A DNA stretch of 64,000 nucleotides from NCBI GenBank assembly GCA_029961685.1, contig JARWKL010000008.1:17827981-17891980 (forward strand). Direction: 5' to 3'. This document shows positions 40,077 through 52,633 of this stretch, in pieces. The stretch comes from Aristolochia californica (taxonomy: Eukaryota; Streptophyta; Magnoliopsida; Piperales; Aristolochiaceae). A program made the translations under genes and the position numbers. How positions within the stretch are numbered: position 1 is the stretch's first letter; the number at the start of each line of letters is the position of its first letter. The notes under the pieces are model-generated. The model was given only the letters and a program-made list of their open reading frames with translations. It ran no database searches and had not been told where the DNA came from.

Positions 40077-43000
40077 CATTTAACTAGAATAACATTAAAT
40101 TCCCAATGAACTTGCGGTGGGATATTTACCCGAGCCAAAAGAGCCATTATTTTGCCCATTTACAAAAAGCTGACCTAACAATCATAGGTGATTGTAAAGT
40201 GATTTATCATGTGTAACGGGCTATATTTTTTTAAGGAATGACTTAGGGATTGGGAGTCAACACTCAGTTAAAATTCCCCAGCATCCCCCTTTTCACGATG
40301 ATTACAGAACCTGATATATAAAAATTAAAAAGAGGATACAATCCCTAAAAATTGTAGACACTTTTTGGAATTATCTCTCTCTAAATTTGTGTATTGTGCA
40401 TTTCCATTTAAAATGTATACTTTTTCTTAAATAAAAGACTTGAGTTCTCACTCTCCCTTCATCTCGTAAACAAAAAAAAGAGATAAAAGGCAAATAGATC
40501 ACAAAAAAATGAAAATTTTAGAGTTCATGAATGGAACGGTTTTTAAAAGAGATAAAAAATGCAAGTAAATAAAATTTATTCACACACCACAAATGAACAC
40601 AAAAGTTCTGTTATCCAAGCTTGGGATATTCCACTAATTCAACCCTAATAGCTCAGAATTTTATAAGAAAGAGATTTTTCTTCTCATGTTTTAAAAAATG
40701 GATATGCATACTTGAAACATGTTAAACATGCAAATGACCTATTGATACAAACCTTTTAAAGAGAATAATATTAAATTCCCAAAGGAACGTGCGGTGGGAT
40801 ATTTACCCGAGTCAAACAAGCCATTATTGTGCATATTTACAAAAATAGAAATAAGGATCATAGATGATTGTAAAGTGATTTATCATGTGTAACGGGATAT
40901 ATTTTTGTAAGGAATGACTAATGGATTGGGAGTCAACACTCAGTTAAAAATCCCCCACTTCCCCCTTTTCCCGACGATTGTAGAACCTGATATATAAAAA
41001 CTAAAAAGAGTTTACAATCCCTAAGAATTATTGACAGTTTTTGAATTTATCACTCTCTAAATTTGTGCATTGTGAATTTCCATTGGATAAGTATAATTTT
41101 TTATTAAATCAAAACTTGAGTTTTCACTTTCCCTTCATCACGTACAGAAAAAAAGAGATAAAAGGCGAATAGATCACAACAAAATGAAAATTTTAGAGTT
41201 TATGTATGGAAAGAATATAAAGCAATAAAAATGTAAGTAAAGAAAATTTATTCACATGCCACAAATGAACATAAAAGTTTTGTTATCCAAGTTTTGGAAA
41301 TTCCACTACAACCCAAATAGATCGGAATTTTATAAGAAAGATTTTTCTTGACATGTTTTAAAAGATGGATATGCATGCTTGAAACATGTTAAAGATGCAA
41401 ATGACCTATGGATCCAAACCTTTTATTGAGAATAACATTAAATCCCCAAGTGAACGTGCGGTGGGAAATTTACATGAGTCAAACAAGTCATTATTTTGAT
41501 CATTTACAAAAAGCTGACCTAACGATCATAGATGATTGAAAAGTGATTTATCATGAGAAACGGACTATATTTTTTTAAGGAATGACTTATGGATTGGGAG
41601 TCAACACTCAATTAAAATTCCCCTGCCTCCCCCATTTCCTAACAATTGCAGAACCTGATATTTAAAAACTAAAAAGAGTTTACAATCCCAAAAAATTATA
41701 GACACTTTTTTGAATTATATCTCATTAAAATTTGTGCATTGTGCATTTCCTTTTAGATATACTTTTTTTTCTTAAATCAAAACTTGAGTTTTCACTTTCT
41801 CTTCATCTCGTAAAAAAAAGAGATAAAAGGCAATTATATCTCAACAAAATGAAAATTTTAGAGTTTGTGTATGGAAAGAATTTAAAGCAATAACAAATGT
41901 AAGTAAATAAAATTTATTCACTCACCAAAATGAACCCAAAAGTTTTGTTATCCAAGTTTGGAAAATTCCACTAGTTCAACCCTAATAGCTTGGATATTTA
42001 TAAGGAAGAAATTTTTCTACACATGTTTTAAAAAATGGATATGCATGCTTGAAACATTTTAAATATGTAAATGACCTATGGATCCATACCTTTAAAAGAG
42101 AATAACAATAAATTCCCAAGTGAACGTGCGGTGGGATATTTACCCCAGTCAAACAAGCCATTATTTTTCCCATTTACAAAAAGTAGACCTAACAATCAAA
42201 GATGATTTTAAAGTGATTTATCTTGCGTAACAGGCTATACTTATGTAAGGAATGACTTATGGATAGGGAGTCAACACTCATTTAAACATCCACAGCCTCC
42301 CCTTTTCCCGATGATTGCAGAACCTGATATATAAAAACTGAAAAGAGTTTACAATCCCAAATAATTACAGACACTTTTTGGAATTATCTCTCTCTACGTT
42401 TGTGCAGTGTGCATTTCCATTTTAGGTGTATACTTTTTTCTTAAATAAAAACTTGAGTATTCACTGTCCTTTCATCTCGTAAACAAAAAAAGAGATAAAA
42501 GGAAAAAAGATCACAACAAAATGAAAATTTTAGAGTTTATGTATGGAAATAATTTAAAGCAATAACAAATGTAAGAGAAGAAAATTTATTCTCACCACAA
42601 ATGAACACAAAATTTTTCTTATCCAGTTTTGGAAATTCCACTTGTTCAACCCTATTAGCACGAAATTTTATAAGAAAGACATTTTTCTACACATGTTTTA
42701 AAAAATGGATATGCATGCTTGAAACATGGTAAGGAGGTAAATGACCTGTGGATCCAAACCTTTTAAAGAAAATAACATTAAATTCCCAAGTGACCGTGCG
42801 GTGGGATATTTACTCGAGTCACACAAGCCATTATTTTTCTCATTTACAAAAAGCTGACCTAACGATCATTGATGATTTTAAAGTGATTTATCATGCGTAA
42901 CGAGCTATATTTTTTTAAGGAATGACTTATGGATTGGGAATCACTCAGTTAAAAATCCACCGCCTCCCCCTTTTCCTGACGATTGCAGTACCTGAAATAT

Positions 43001-43430
43001 GAAAACTAAAAAGAGTTTACAATCCCTAAAATTTAAAGACACTTTTTGGAATTATCTCTCTCTACATTTGTGTGTTGTGCATTTCCATTTTAGATGTATA
43101 CTTTTTTCTAAAATCAAAACTTGAGTTTTCACTTTCCCTTCATCTCATCAACAAAAAAAGATATAAAGGGCAAAATGATTACAACAAAATGAAAATTTTA
43201 GAGTTTATGTATGAAAATAATATAAAACAACAAAAAATGTAAGTAAAGAAAATTTATTCACTCACCACAAATGAACACAAAAGTTTTGTTATCCAAGTTT
43301 GCGAAATTCCTCTAGTTCCACCCTAATAGCTCGGAATTTTATAAGAAAGAGATTTTTCTACACATGTTATAAAAAATGGACATGCATGCTGGAAACATGT
43401 TTAACATAAAAATGACCTATGGATCCAAAC

Positions 43431-44073
43431 CTCTTATAGAGAATAAAATTAAATTCCCAAGTGACCGTGAGGTGGGATATTTACCCGAGTCAAACAAGCC
43501 GTTATTTTGCCCAATTACAAAAGCTGACCTAAGGATCGTAGATGATTTTCAAGTGAATTATCATGTGTAACGAGCTATATTTTTGTAAGGAATGACAAAT
43601 GGATTGGGAGTCAACACTCAATTAAAAATCCCCCAACTGCCCCTTTTCCTAACGATTGCAGTACCTAAAATATTAAAGCTAAAAAGAGTTTACAATCTCT
43701 GAAAATTACAAAACTTTTTGGAATTATCTCTCTCTATATTTGTGTATTGTGCATTTCCATTTTAGATGTATACTTTTTTTTTAAATCAAAACTTGAGTTT
43801 TCACTTTCCCTTCATCTCGTAAACAAAAAAAGATATAAAAGGTAAATAGGTCACAACAAAATCAAAATTTTAGAGTTTATGTATGGAAATAATTTATAGC
43901 GATAACAAATGTAGGTAAAGAAAGTTTATTCACACACCAAAAATAAACCCAAAAGTTTTGTTATCTAAGTTTTGGAAAGTCCACTAGTTCAACCCAATAG
44001 CTCGGAATTTTAAAATAGAGAGAGATTTTTCTACACATGTTATAAGAAATGAAAATGACCTATGGATCCAAAC
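43431..44073. repeat. Monomer lacking the right arm of its terminal inverted repeat
   Basis: Near 44050, ACATGTTATAAGAAATG is joined to AAAATGACC. The loop and the AAACATGT arm are deleted (~28 bp). It is a natural mutant of the conserved dyad. Confidence 0.85.
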
Positions 44074-47000
44074 CTTTTATAGAGAATAAGATTAAATTCC
44101 CAAGTGATCATGCGGTGGGATATTTACCCGAGTAAAACAAGTCATTATTTTGTCGATTTACAAAAAGATGACATAATGATCATAGATGATTGTAAAGTTA
44201 ATTATCATACGTAACGGGCAATAATTTTGTAAGGAATGACTGATGGATTGGGTGTCAACATTCAGTTAAAAATCCCCCGCCTCCCCCTTTTCCCAACGAT
44301 TGCAGAACCTGATATAAAAAAACTAAAAAAGTGTTTTCAAACCCAAAAAATTAGAGACACTTTTTAGAATTATCTCTCTCTACATTTGTGCATTGGGCAT
44401 TTCCATTTTAGATATACTTTTTTCTTAAAACAAAAATTGAGTTTTCACTTTCTCTTCATCTCGTAAAAAAAAAACAGAAAGGCAAATAGATCACAACAAA
44501 ATGAAAATTTTAGAGTTTATGTTTGGAAAGAATTTAAAGCAATAACAAATTGTAAGTAAAGAAAATTTAATCACACACCACAAATGAACACAAAATTTTT
44601 GTTATCCTTGTTTTGGAAATTCCACTAGTTCAACCCTAATAGCTCAGAATTTTATAAGAAAGAGATTTTTCTACACATGTTTTAAAAAATGGTTATGCAT
44701 GCTTGAAACATGTTAAAGATGCAAATGACCTATGGATCCAAACCTTTTAAAGAGAATAACATTAAATTCCCAAGTGAACGTGCGATGGATATTTAGCCAA
44801 CTCAAACAAGCCATTATTTTTCCCATTTAGAAAATGTTGACCTAACGATCATAGATGATTGTAAGTGATTTATCAAGCGTTATGAGCTATATTTATGTGA
44901 GGAATGACTTATGGATTGGGAGTCAACACTCAGTTTAAAATCCCCCGCCTCCCCCATTTCCCGAGGATTACAGAACCTGATATATAAAAACTAAAAAGAG
45001 TTTAAAATCCCTACAAATTACCGACACTTTCTGGAATTATCTCTCTCTACATTTCTGCATTGTACATTTCAATTTTAGATGTATACTTTTTTCTTAAATC
45101 AAAACTTGAGTTTTCACTGTCCCTTCATCTCGTAAACAACAAAATATATAAAAGGCAAATAGATCACAACAAAAAGAAAATTTTAGAGTTCATGTATGGA
45201 AAGAATTTAAAGCGATAACAAATGTAAGTGTAAAAAATTTATTTGCACACCACAAATGAACACAAAAGTTTTGTTATCCAAGTTTGAGTAATTCAACTAG
45301 TTCAACCCTAGTAGCTCGAAATTTTATAAGAAAGAGATTTTTCTACACATGTTTTAAAAAATGGATATGCATGCTTGAAACATATAAAACATGCAAATAA
45401 CCTATGGATCCAAACTTTTTAAAGAGAATAACATTAAATTACCAGGTGAACGTGCGGTGGGATATTTGCCCGAGTCAAACAAGCCATTATTTTGCCCAAT
45501 TAAAAAAAGCCGACAAAACGATCATAGATGATTTTAAAGTGATTTATCTTCTATAATGAGATATATTTTTGCAAGGAATAACTTATGGATTGGGAGTCAA
45601 CACTATGTTAAAAATCCCCCGCCTGCCCCTTTTCCCGACAATTGCAGAACTTGATATATAAAAACTAAAAAGAGTTTACAATCCCCAAAAATTATAGACA
45701 CTTTTTGGAATTATCTCTCTCTACAATTGTGCATTGTGCATTTTCATTTTAGATGTATACTTTTTTCTTAAATAAAAACTTAAGTTTTGACTTTCCCTTC
45801 TTCTCGTAAACAAAAAAAGAGATAAAAGCCAAATACATCACAACAAAATGAAAATTTTAGAGTTTATGTAAGGAAATAATTTAAAGCAATAGCAAATATA
45901 AGTAAAGAAAATTTATTCACACACCACAAATGAACACAAAATTTTTGTTATCCAAGTTTCAGAAATTCCACTAGTTCAACCCTTATAGCTCGGAATTTTA
46001 TAAGCAAGAGATTTTTCTACACATGTTTTAAAAGATGGATATGCAAGCTTGAAACATGTTAAAGAAGCAAATGACCTATGGATCCAAACATTTTAAAGAT
46101 AATAACATTAAATTCCCAAGTAAACGTTCGGTGGGATATTTACCCGAGTCAAACAAGCCATTATTTTGCCCATTTACAAAAAGCTGACCTAACAATTATA
46201 GATGATTGTCAAGTGATTTATCATGCACGATGGGCGATATTTTTTTTGTAAGGAATGACCGATGGATTGGGTGTCAACACTCTATTAAAATCTCCCGCCT
46301 CCCCCTTTTCCCGCCGCTTGCAAAAATTGATATATAAAAAGAAAAAAAATTTTACAATCCCTAAAAATTACAGACACTTTTTGGAATTATCTCTCTCTAC
46401 ATTTGTGCATTGTGTATTTCCATTTTAGATGTATCTTTTTTCTTAAACCAAAACTTGATTTTTCACTTTCTTTTCTTCTCGAAAAAAAAAAAAGAGATAA
46501 AAGGCTAATAAGTCACAACAAAATGAAAATTTTAGAGTTTATGTATGGAAATAATTTAAAGCAATAACAAATTTAAGTAAAGAAAACTTATTCACGCACC
46601 ACAAATAAACACAAAAGTTTTGTTATCCAAGTTTGGGAAATTCCACTAGTTCAACCCTAATAGCTCAGAATTTTATAAGAAAGAGATATTTCAACACATG
46701 TTTTCAAAAAATGGATATGCCTGGTTGAAACATGTTGAAGATGCAAATGACCTATGCATCCAAAACATTTAAAGATAATAACATTAAATTCCCAAGTGAA
46801 CGTTCGGTGGGATATTTTCACAAGTCAAACTAGCTATTATTTTGCCCATTTATAAAAACCTGACCTAACGATCATAGATGATTGTAAAGAGAATTATCAT
46901 GCATAACGGTTTATATTTTTGTAAGGAATGACTTTTGGATTGGGAGTCAACACCGAGTTAAAAATCCCCCACCTCCCACTTTTCTCGACGATTGCAGAAC

Positions 47001-48991
47001 CTGATATATAAAAACTAAAAACTGTTTACAATCCCTAAAAATTACAGGCACTTTTTCAAATTATCCCACTCTAAATTTGTGCATTGTGCATTTCCATTTA
47101 AGATGTATACTTTTTTCTGAAATCAAAACTTGATGTTTCACTTTCCCTTCATCTCGTAAACAAAAAAATAGACAAAAGGCAAATAGATCACTACAAAATG
47201 AAAATTTTAGAGTTTATGTATGGAAAGAATTTAAAGCAAAAAAATATTAGTAAAGAAAATTTTTTCACACACCAAAAATGAACTCAAATGTTTTTTTATT
47301 CAAGTTCTGGAAAATTCCTCTAGTTCAACCCCAATACCTCGGAATTTTATAAGAAAGAGATTTTTCTACACATGTTATAAAAAATGGATATGCATGCTTG
47401 AAACATGTTAAAGATGCAAATGACCTGTGGAACCAAACCTTTTAAAGCAAATAACATTAAATTCCCAAGTGAACGTGCGGTGGGATATTTACCCGAGTCA
47501 AACAAGCTATTATTTTGCCCATTTACTAAAAATTGACCTAACGATCATAGATGATTTTAAAGTGTTTTATCATGTGTAACGGGCCATATTTTTTAAGGAA
47601 TGACTTATGTATAGGGAGTCAACAATCAGTTAAAAATCCCCCGCATCCCCCTTTTCCCGACCATTGAAGAACATGATATATAAAAAACTAAAAAGAGTTT
47701 ACAATCCCTAAAAATTACAGACACTTTTTTGGAATTATCTATCTCTACATTTGTGCAATGTGCATTTCCATTTTAGGTGTATACTTTTTTCTTAAATCAA
47801 AACTTGAGTTTTCACTTTCACTTCATCTCGTAAACAACAAAGGGGATAAAAGGCAAATTGATCACAACAAAATGAAAATTTTAGAGTTTACGTAAGGAAA
47901 CAATTTAAAGCAATAACAAATGTAAATAAAGAAAATTTATTCACACACACACAAATGAACACAAAATTTTTGTTAACCAAGTTTGGAAAATTCCACTAGT
48001 TCAACCCTTATAGATCAAAATTTCATAAGAAAGAGACTTTTCTACATATGTTTTAAAAAATGGATATGCATGTTTGAAATATGTTAAAGATTCAAATGAC
48101 CTAAGGATTCAAACAGTTTAAAGAAAATAACTTTAAATTCCTAAGTGAACGTGCGGTGGAATATCTACCTAAGTCAAACAAGCCATTATTTTGCCCAATT
48201 ACAAAAAGCTGACCTAACGATCATAGATGATTGTAAAGTGATTTATCATGCATAACGGTCTATATTTTTGTAAGGAATGACTTATGGATTGGGAGTCAAC
48301 ACTAAGTTAAAAATCCCTCGCCTCCACCTATTTTCGACGATTGCAGAACCTGATATATAAAACTAAAAAGAGTTTACAATCACTTAAAATTACAGATACT
48401 TTTTGGAATTACCTCTCTCTACATTTTTTCATTGTACGTTTGCATTTTAGATTTATACATTTTTTCTTAAATCAAAACTTGAGTTTTCACTTGCCCTTCA
48501 TCTCGTAAACGAAAAAAGAGATAAAAGGCAAAGAGATCACTATAAAATGAAAATTTTAGAGTTTATGTATAAAAAGAATTTAAAGCAATAAAAATTTTTA
48601 GTAAAGAAAATTTATTCATACACCACAAATGAGCACAAATTTTTAGTTCTCCAAGTTTGCGAAAATTCCACTAGTACAACCCTAGTAGCTCGGGAATTTT
48701 ATAAGAAAGAGATTTTTCTACACATGTTTTAAAAAAATGGATATGCATGCTTGGAACATGTTAAAAATACAAATGACCTATGGATCCAAACATTTTAAAG
48801 ATAATAACATTAAATTCCCAAGTGAACGTGCGGTGGGATATTTACCCGAGTCAAAAAAGCCATTATTTTGCCCATTTACAAAAAGCTGACCTAACGATCA
48901 TAAATGATTGAAAAGTGATTTATCATGCGTAACAGGATATATTATTGTAAGGAATGACTTATGGATTGGGAGTCGACACTTTGTTAAAAAT

Positions 48992-49013
48992 CCCCCGCCT
49001 CCCCCTTTTCCCG
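48992..49013. other. C-rich box of the monomer (reference copy)
   Basis: This is the only GC-rich island of an otherwise AT-rich unit: two runs of five C around GCCT, then TTTT and CCCG. It lies about 200 bp into each monomer and is recognisable in nearly all copies. The opposite strand has closely spaced G runs (3, 5, 2 and 5), which could form a two-tier quadruplex. The box varies in copies such as 21172-21188 and 28568-28584 (CTGCCACCCTCTTTT). Confidence 0.7.
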
Positions 49014-49030
49014 AGGATTGCCGAACCAGA

Positions 49031-49040
49031 TATATAAAAA
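49031..49040 (+). promoter_or_regulatory. TATA-like motif of the monomer (reference copy), function unproven
   Basis: TATATAAAAA follows the C-rich box by about 18 bp and is conserved in most monomers as GATATATAAAAACTAAAAAGAG-type sequence. It matches a plant TATA box in form. In DNA this AT-rich, TATA-like strings arise by chance, so a promoter role is only a possibility that could apply to satellite transcription. Confidence 0.2.
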
Positions 49041-49396
49041 CAAAAAAGAGTTTACAATCCCAAAAACTTACAGACACTCTTTTGAATTATCTCTCTCTGC
49101 ATTTGTGCATTGTGCATTTCCATTTTAGATGTATACCTTTTTTCTTAAATCAAAACTTGAGTTTTGACTTTCCCTTCATGTTGTAAATAAAAAAGAGAAA
49201 AAACGCAAATAGATCACAACAAAAAGAAAATTTTAGAGTTTATGTATGGAAAGAATTTAAACCAACAAAAAATGTAAGTAAAGAAAATTTATTCACTCAC
49301 CACAAATGAACAAAAAAGTTTTGTTATCCAAGTTTGGGAATTTCCACTAGTTCAACCCTAATAGCTCGGAATTTTATAAGAAAGAGATTTTTCTAC

Positions 49397-49435
49397 ACAT
49401 GTTTTAAAAAATGGATATGCATGATTGAAACATGT
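49397..49435. repeat. Conserved 8-bp inverted repeat at monomer end (reference copy)
   Basis: ACATGTTT at 49397-49404 is the exact reverse complement of AAACATGT at 49428-49435, with a 23-nt loop that contains ATGCAT at 49417-49422. The inner six bases of each arm (ACATGT) are also palindromic. The same arrangement is present at the 3' end of most monomers in the window. Monomers ending near 44073 and 60435 have each lost one arm by deletion. A protein-binding dyad or a hairpin is possible; the sequence alone does not show either. Confidence 0.75.
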
Positions 49436-49465
49436 TGAACATGAAAATGACCTATGGATCCAAAC

Positions 49466-50105
49466 CATTTAAAGATAATAACATTAAATTCCCAAGTGAC
49501 CGTTCGGTGGGATATTTAGTTGAGTCAAACATGCCATTTTTGGCCAATTTACAAAAAGCTGACCTAATGATCATAGATGATTGTAAAGAGATTAATCATG
49601 TGTAACAGGATATAATGGTGTAAGGAATAACTTGTGGTTTGGAAGTCAACACTCAGTTAAAAAGTGCCCGCCTCCTCTTTTCTCGACAATTGCAGAACCT
49701 GACGTATAAAAACTAAAAAGAGTATATAGTCCCTAAAAATTACAGACACTTTTTGGCATTATCACTCTCTAAATTTGTGCATTGTGCATTTCAATTTAAG
49801 ATGTATCCTTTTTTCTTAAATAAAAACTTGATTTTTCACTTTCCCTTCATCAGATAAACAAAAAAATAGAAAAAAGGCAAACAGATCACAATAGAATTTA
49901 AAGCAAAAAAAATATTAGTAAACAAAATTTATTCACACAACAAAATGAACACACAAGTTTTGTTATCCAAGTTTGGGAAAATTCCACTTGTTCAACTCTA
50001 ATAGCTCGGAATTTTATAAGAAAGAGATTTTTCTACACATGTTTTAAAAAATGGATATGCATGTTTGAAACATGTTAAAGATGCAAATGACCTATGGATC
50101 CAAAC
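49466..50105. repeat. Monomer with ~35-bp deletion (near 49894)
   Basis: GATCACAATAG is followed by AATTTAAAGC, removing most of the AAAATTTTAGAGTTTATGTATGG segment. The right end of the deletion is close to that of the P monomers at 13379 and 14696, but the left flank differs, so it looks independent. Length is 640 bp. Confidence 0.8.
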
Positions 50106-50780
50106 CTTTTATAGAGAATAACATTAAATACCCAAGTGAACATGCGGCGGGATATTTACCCGAGTCAAACAAGCCATTATTTTGCCCTTTTAAGAAAAGC
50201 TGACCTAACGATCATAGATGATTGTAAAGTAATTTTTCATGTGTAACGGGCTATATTTTTTTAAGGAATGGCTTATGGATTGGAGTCAACACTAAGTTAA
50301 AATTCCCCAGCCTCCCCCTTTTCCCGACGATTGCAGAACACTATATATAAAAACTAAAAAAAGTTTACAATCCCTAAAAATTACAGACATGTTTTTGGAA
50401 TTATATCTCTTTACATTTGTGAATTGTGCATTTACATTTTAGATGTATAATTTTTTCTTAAATAAAAACTTGAGTTCTGATTTTCCCTTCTTCTCGTAAA
50501 CAAAAAAAGAGATAAAAGGCAAATAGATCACAATAAAATGAAAATTTTAGAGTTCTATGTAAGGACAGAATTTAAAGCAATCACCATTTTAACGAAATAA
50601 AATTTATTCGCACACCACAAATCAACACCAAAGTTTTGTTATCCATGTTTCGGAAATTCCATTAGTTCAACCCTAGTAGCTCTGAATTTTATAAGAAAGA
50701 GATTTTTCTACACATGTTTTAAAAAAAGGATATGCATGCTTGAAACATGTTAAAGATTCAAATGACCTATGGATCCAAAC

Positions 50781-51319
50781 TTTTTCAAGAGAATCACTTT
50801 AAACTCCCAAATGAACGTGCGGTAGGATATTTTCCCGAGTAAAACAAGCCATTATTTTTCCCATTTAAAAAAAGCTGACCTAACGATCATAGATGATTGT
50901 AAAGTGATTTATGATCCCTAAAAATTACAAAAACTTTTATGAATTATCTGTCTCTAAATTTGTGCATGGTGCATTTACATTGATGATGTATACTTTTTTC
51001 TTTAATCAAAACTTGATTTTTCACTTTCCCTTCATCTCGTAAACAAAAAAATAGAAAAAGGTAAATAGATCACAACAAAATGAAAATTTTAGAGTTTATG
51101 TATGGAAATAATTTAAAGCAATAAAAAATTTCGGTAATGAAAGTTATTCACACACAAGAAATGAACATAAAATTTTTGTTATCCAAGTTTGGGAAATTCC
51201 ACTAGTTCAACCCTTAAGCTTGGAATTTTATCAGAAAGAGATTTTTCTACACATGTTTTAAAAAATGGATAAGCATGCTTGAAAAATGTTGATGATGAAA
51301 TTGACCTATGGACCCAAAC
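50781..51319. repeat. Monomer with ~135-bp deletion (near 50912)
   Basis: GTGATTTATG is joined to ATCCCTAAAAATTAC. The C-rich box and the TATA-like motif are both removed. Length is 539 bp. Confidence 0.88.
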
Positions 51320-51985
51320 CATTTAAATTTAATAACTTTAAATTCCCAAGTGAACGTTCGGTGGGATATTTACCCGTATCAAACAAGCCATTATTTTGCC
51401 CTTTCACCAAAAGCTGACCTAACGATCATAGATGATTGTAAAGTGATTTATCATGCGTAATGGGCTATATTTTTGTAATAAATGACTTATGGATTGGGAG
51501 TGAACACTCAGTTAAAAATCCCCTGCATCCCTCTTTTCCCGATGATTGCAGAACATGATATATAAAAAACTAAAAAGAGTTTACAATCCCTAAAAATTAC
51601 AGTCACTTTTTGGAATTATCTCTCTCTTCATTTGTGCATTGTGCAATTCCATTTTAGGGGTATACTTTTTCCTTAAATCTAAACTTGAGTTTCACTTTCA
51701 CTTCAACTCGTAAACAAAAAAAGAGATAAAACACAAATAGATCACAACAAAATGAAACTTTTAGAGTTTATGTATGGAAAGAATTTAAAGCGATAACAAA
51801 TGTAAAATTTATTCACACACCACAAATGAACACAAAAGTTTTCTTAACCAAGTTTGGGAAATTCCACTAGTTCAACCCTAATAGCTTGGAATTTTATAAG
51901 AATGAGATATTCCTACACATGTTTCAAAAAATGGATATGCATGCTTGAAATATGTTTAAGATTCAAATGACCTATGGATCTAAAG

Positions 51986-52633
51986 CTTTAAAAGAGAATA
52001 ACTTTAAATTCCCAAGTGAACGTGCGGTGGGATATTTACCCGAGTCAAACAAGTCATTATTTTGCCCATATACAAAAAGCTCACCTATTGATCAAAGATG
52101 ATTGTAAAGTGATTTATCATGCGTAACAACTATATTTTTGTAAGAATAACTCATGGAGAGGGAGTCAACACTCAGTTAAAAATCACCCGCCTCCTCCTTT
52201 TCCCGACGTTCGCAGAACCAGATATATAAAAACTAAAAAAAGTTTACAATCCATAAAAATTACAAACACCTTTTGGAATTATCTCTCTCTAAATTTGTGC
52301 ATTGTGCATTTCCTTTTAAGATGTATACTTTTTTCTTAAAAAAAAAACTTGATTTTTCACTTTTCCTTCATCTCATAAAAGAAAAAATAGAAAAAAGGGA
52401 AATAAAATTTATGTATGGAAAGAATTTAAGGCAAAATAATATTAGTAAAGAAAATGTTTTCACACACCACAAATGAACACAAAAGTTTTGTTATCCAAGT
52501 TTGGGAAAATTCCACTAGTTCAACCCTAATTGCTCGGAAATTTAAAAGAAAGAGATTTTTCAACACATGTTTTAAAAAATAGATATGCATGCTAGAAACA
52601 TGTTAAAGATGCAAATGACCTTTGGATCCAAAC
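51986..52633. repeat. Monomer with ~25-bp deletion (near 52400)
   Basis: AAAAAGGGAAATA is followed by AAATTTATGTATGG, removing the GATCACAACAAAATGAAAA part. Length is 648 bp. Confidence 0.78.

Larger units (their letters stand above)
36776..46765. repeat. Monomer block: mostly simple array
   Basis: Monomer starts: 36776, 37449, 38122, 38797, 39469, 40077, 40753, 41420, 42090, 42760, 43431, 44074, 44744, 45416, 46090. Copies 36776 and 38122 share ACATATTTAAG/ACATATCTAAG and may mark a short two-unit duplication. Adjacent copies 42760 and 43431 share GTGACCGTG and ATTGCAGTACCT, pointing to duplication of a single monomer. No longer period is convincing. Confidence 0.85.
48792..49465 (+). repeat. 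Representative intact monomer (674 bp) used as reference
   Basis: This copy has all the usual segments in order: the phase marker region at its start; a C-rich box at 48992-49013; a TATATAAAAA motif at 49031-49040; a CT-run (ATCTCTCTCT) near 49089-49098; a CACTTTCCCTTCAT-like pyrimidine segment near 49160; an A-rich purine tract near 49178-49203; a conserved CTAGTTCAACCCTAATAG segment near 49347-49365; and a terminal inverted repeat at 49397-49435 followed by a BamHI-type TGGATCCA palindrome at 49455-49462. It contains no deletion relative to the majority sequence. Confidence 0.9.

Noticed and set aside
48908..49186. Recurrent reading frame with LSLHLCIVHFHFRC-like peptide (also at 26498, 35588, 63266)
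   Set aside because: The peptide recurs because the same monomer segment recurs. Most sibling monomers have stops or frameshifts in this frame, and no domain or signal is recognisable.
48792..49465. Internal ~168-bp subrepeats (672 = 4 x 168)
   Set aside because: Short strings such as GAGTTT and GGAATT recur inside the monomer, but not at regular 168-bp spacing, so an ancestral tetramer is not supported by eye.
12985..50105. Common origin of the deletions ending at AATTTAAAGC (13378, 14696, 49894)
   Set aside because: The copies at 13378 and 14696 share flanks and origin, but 49894 has a different left junction (CACAATAG) and lies in another monomer type, so it is probably independent.
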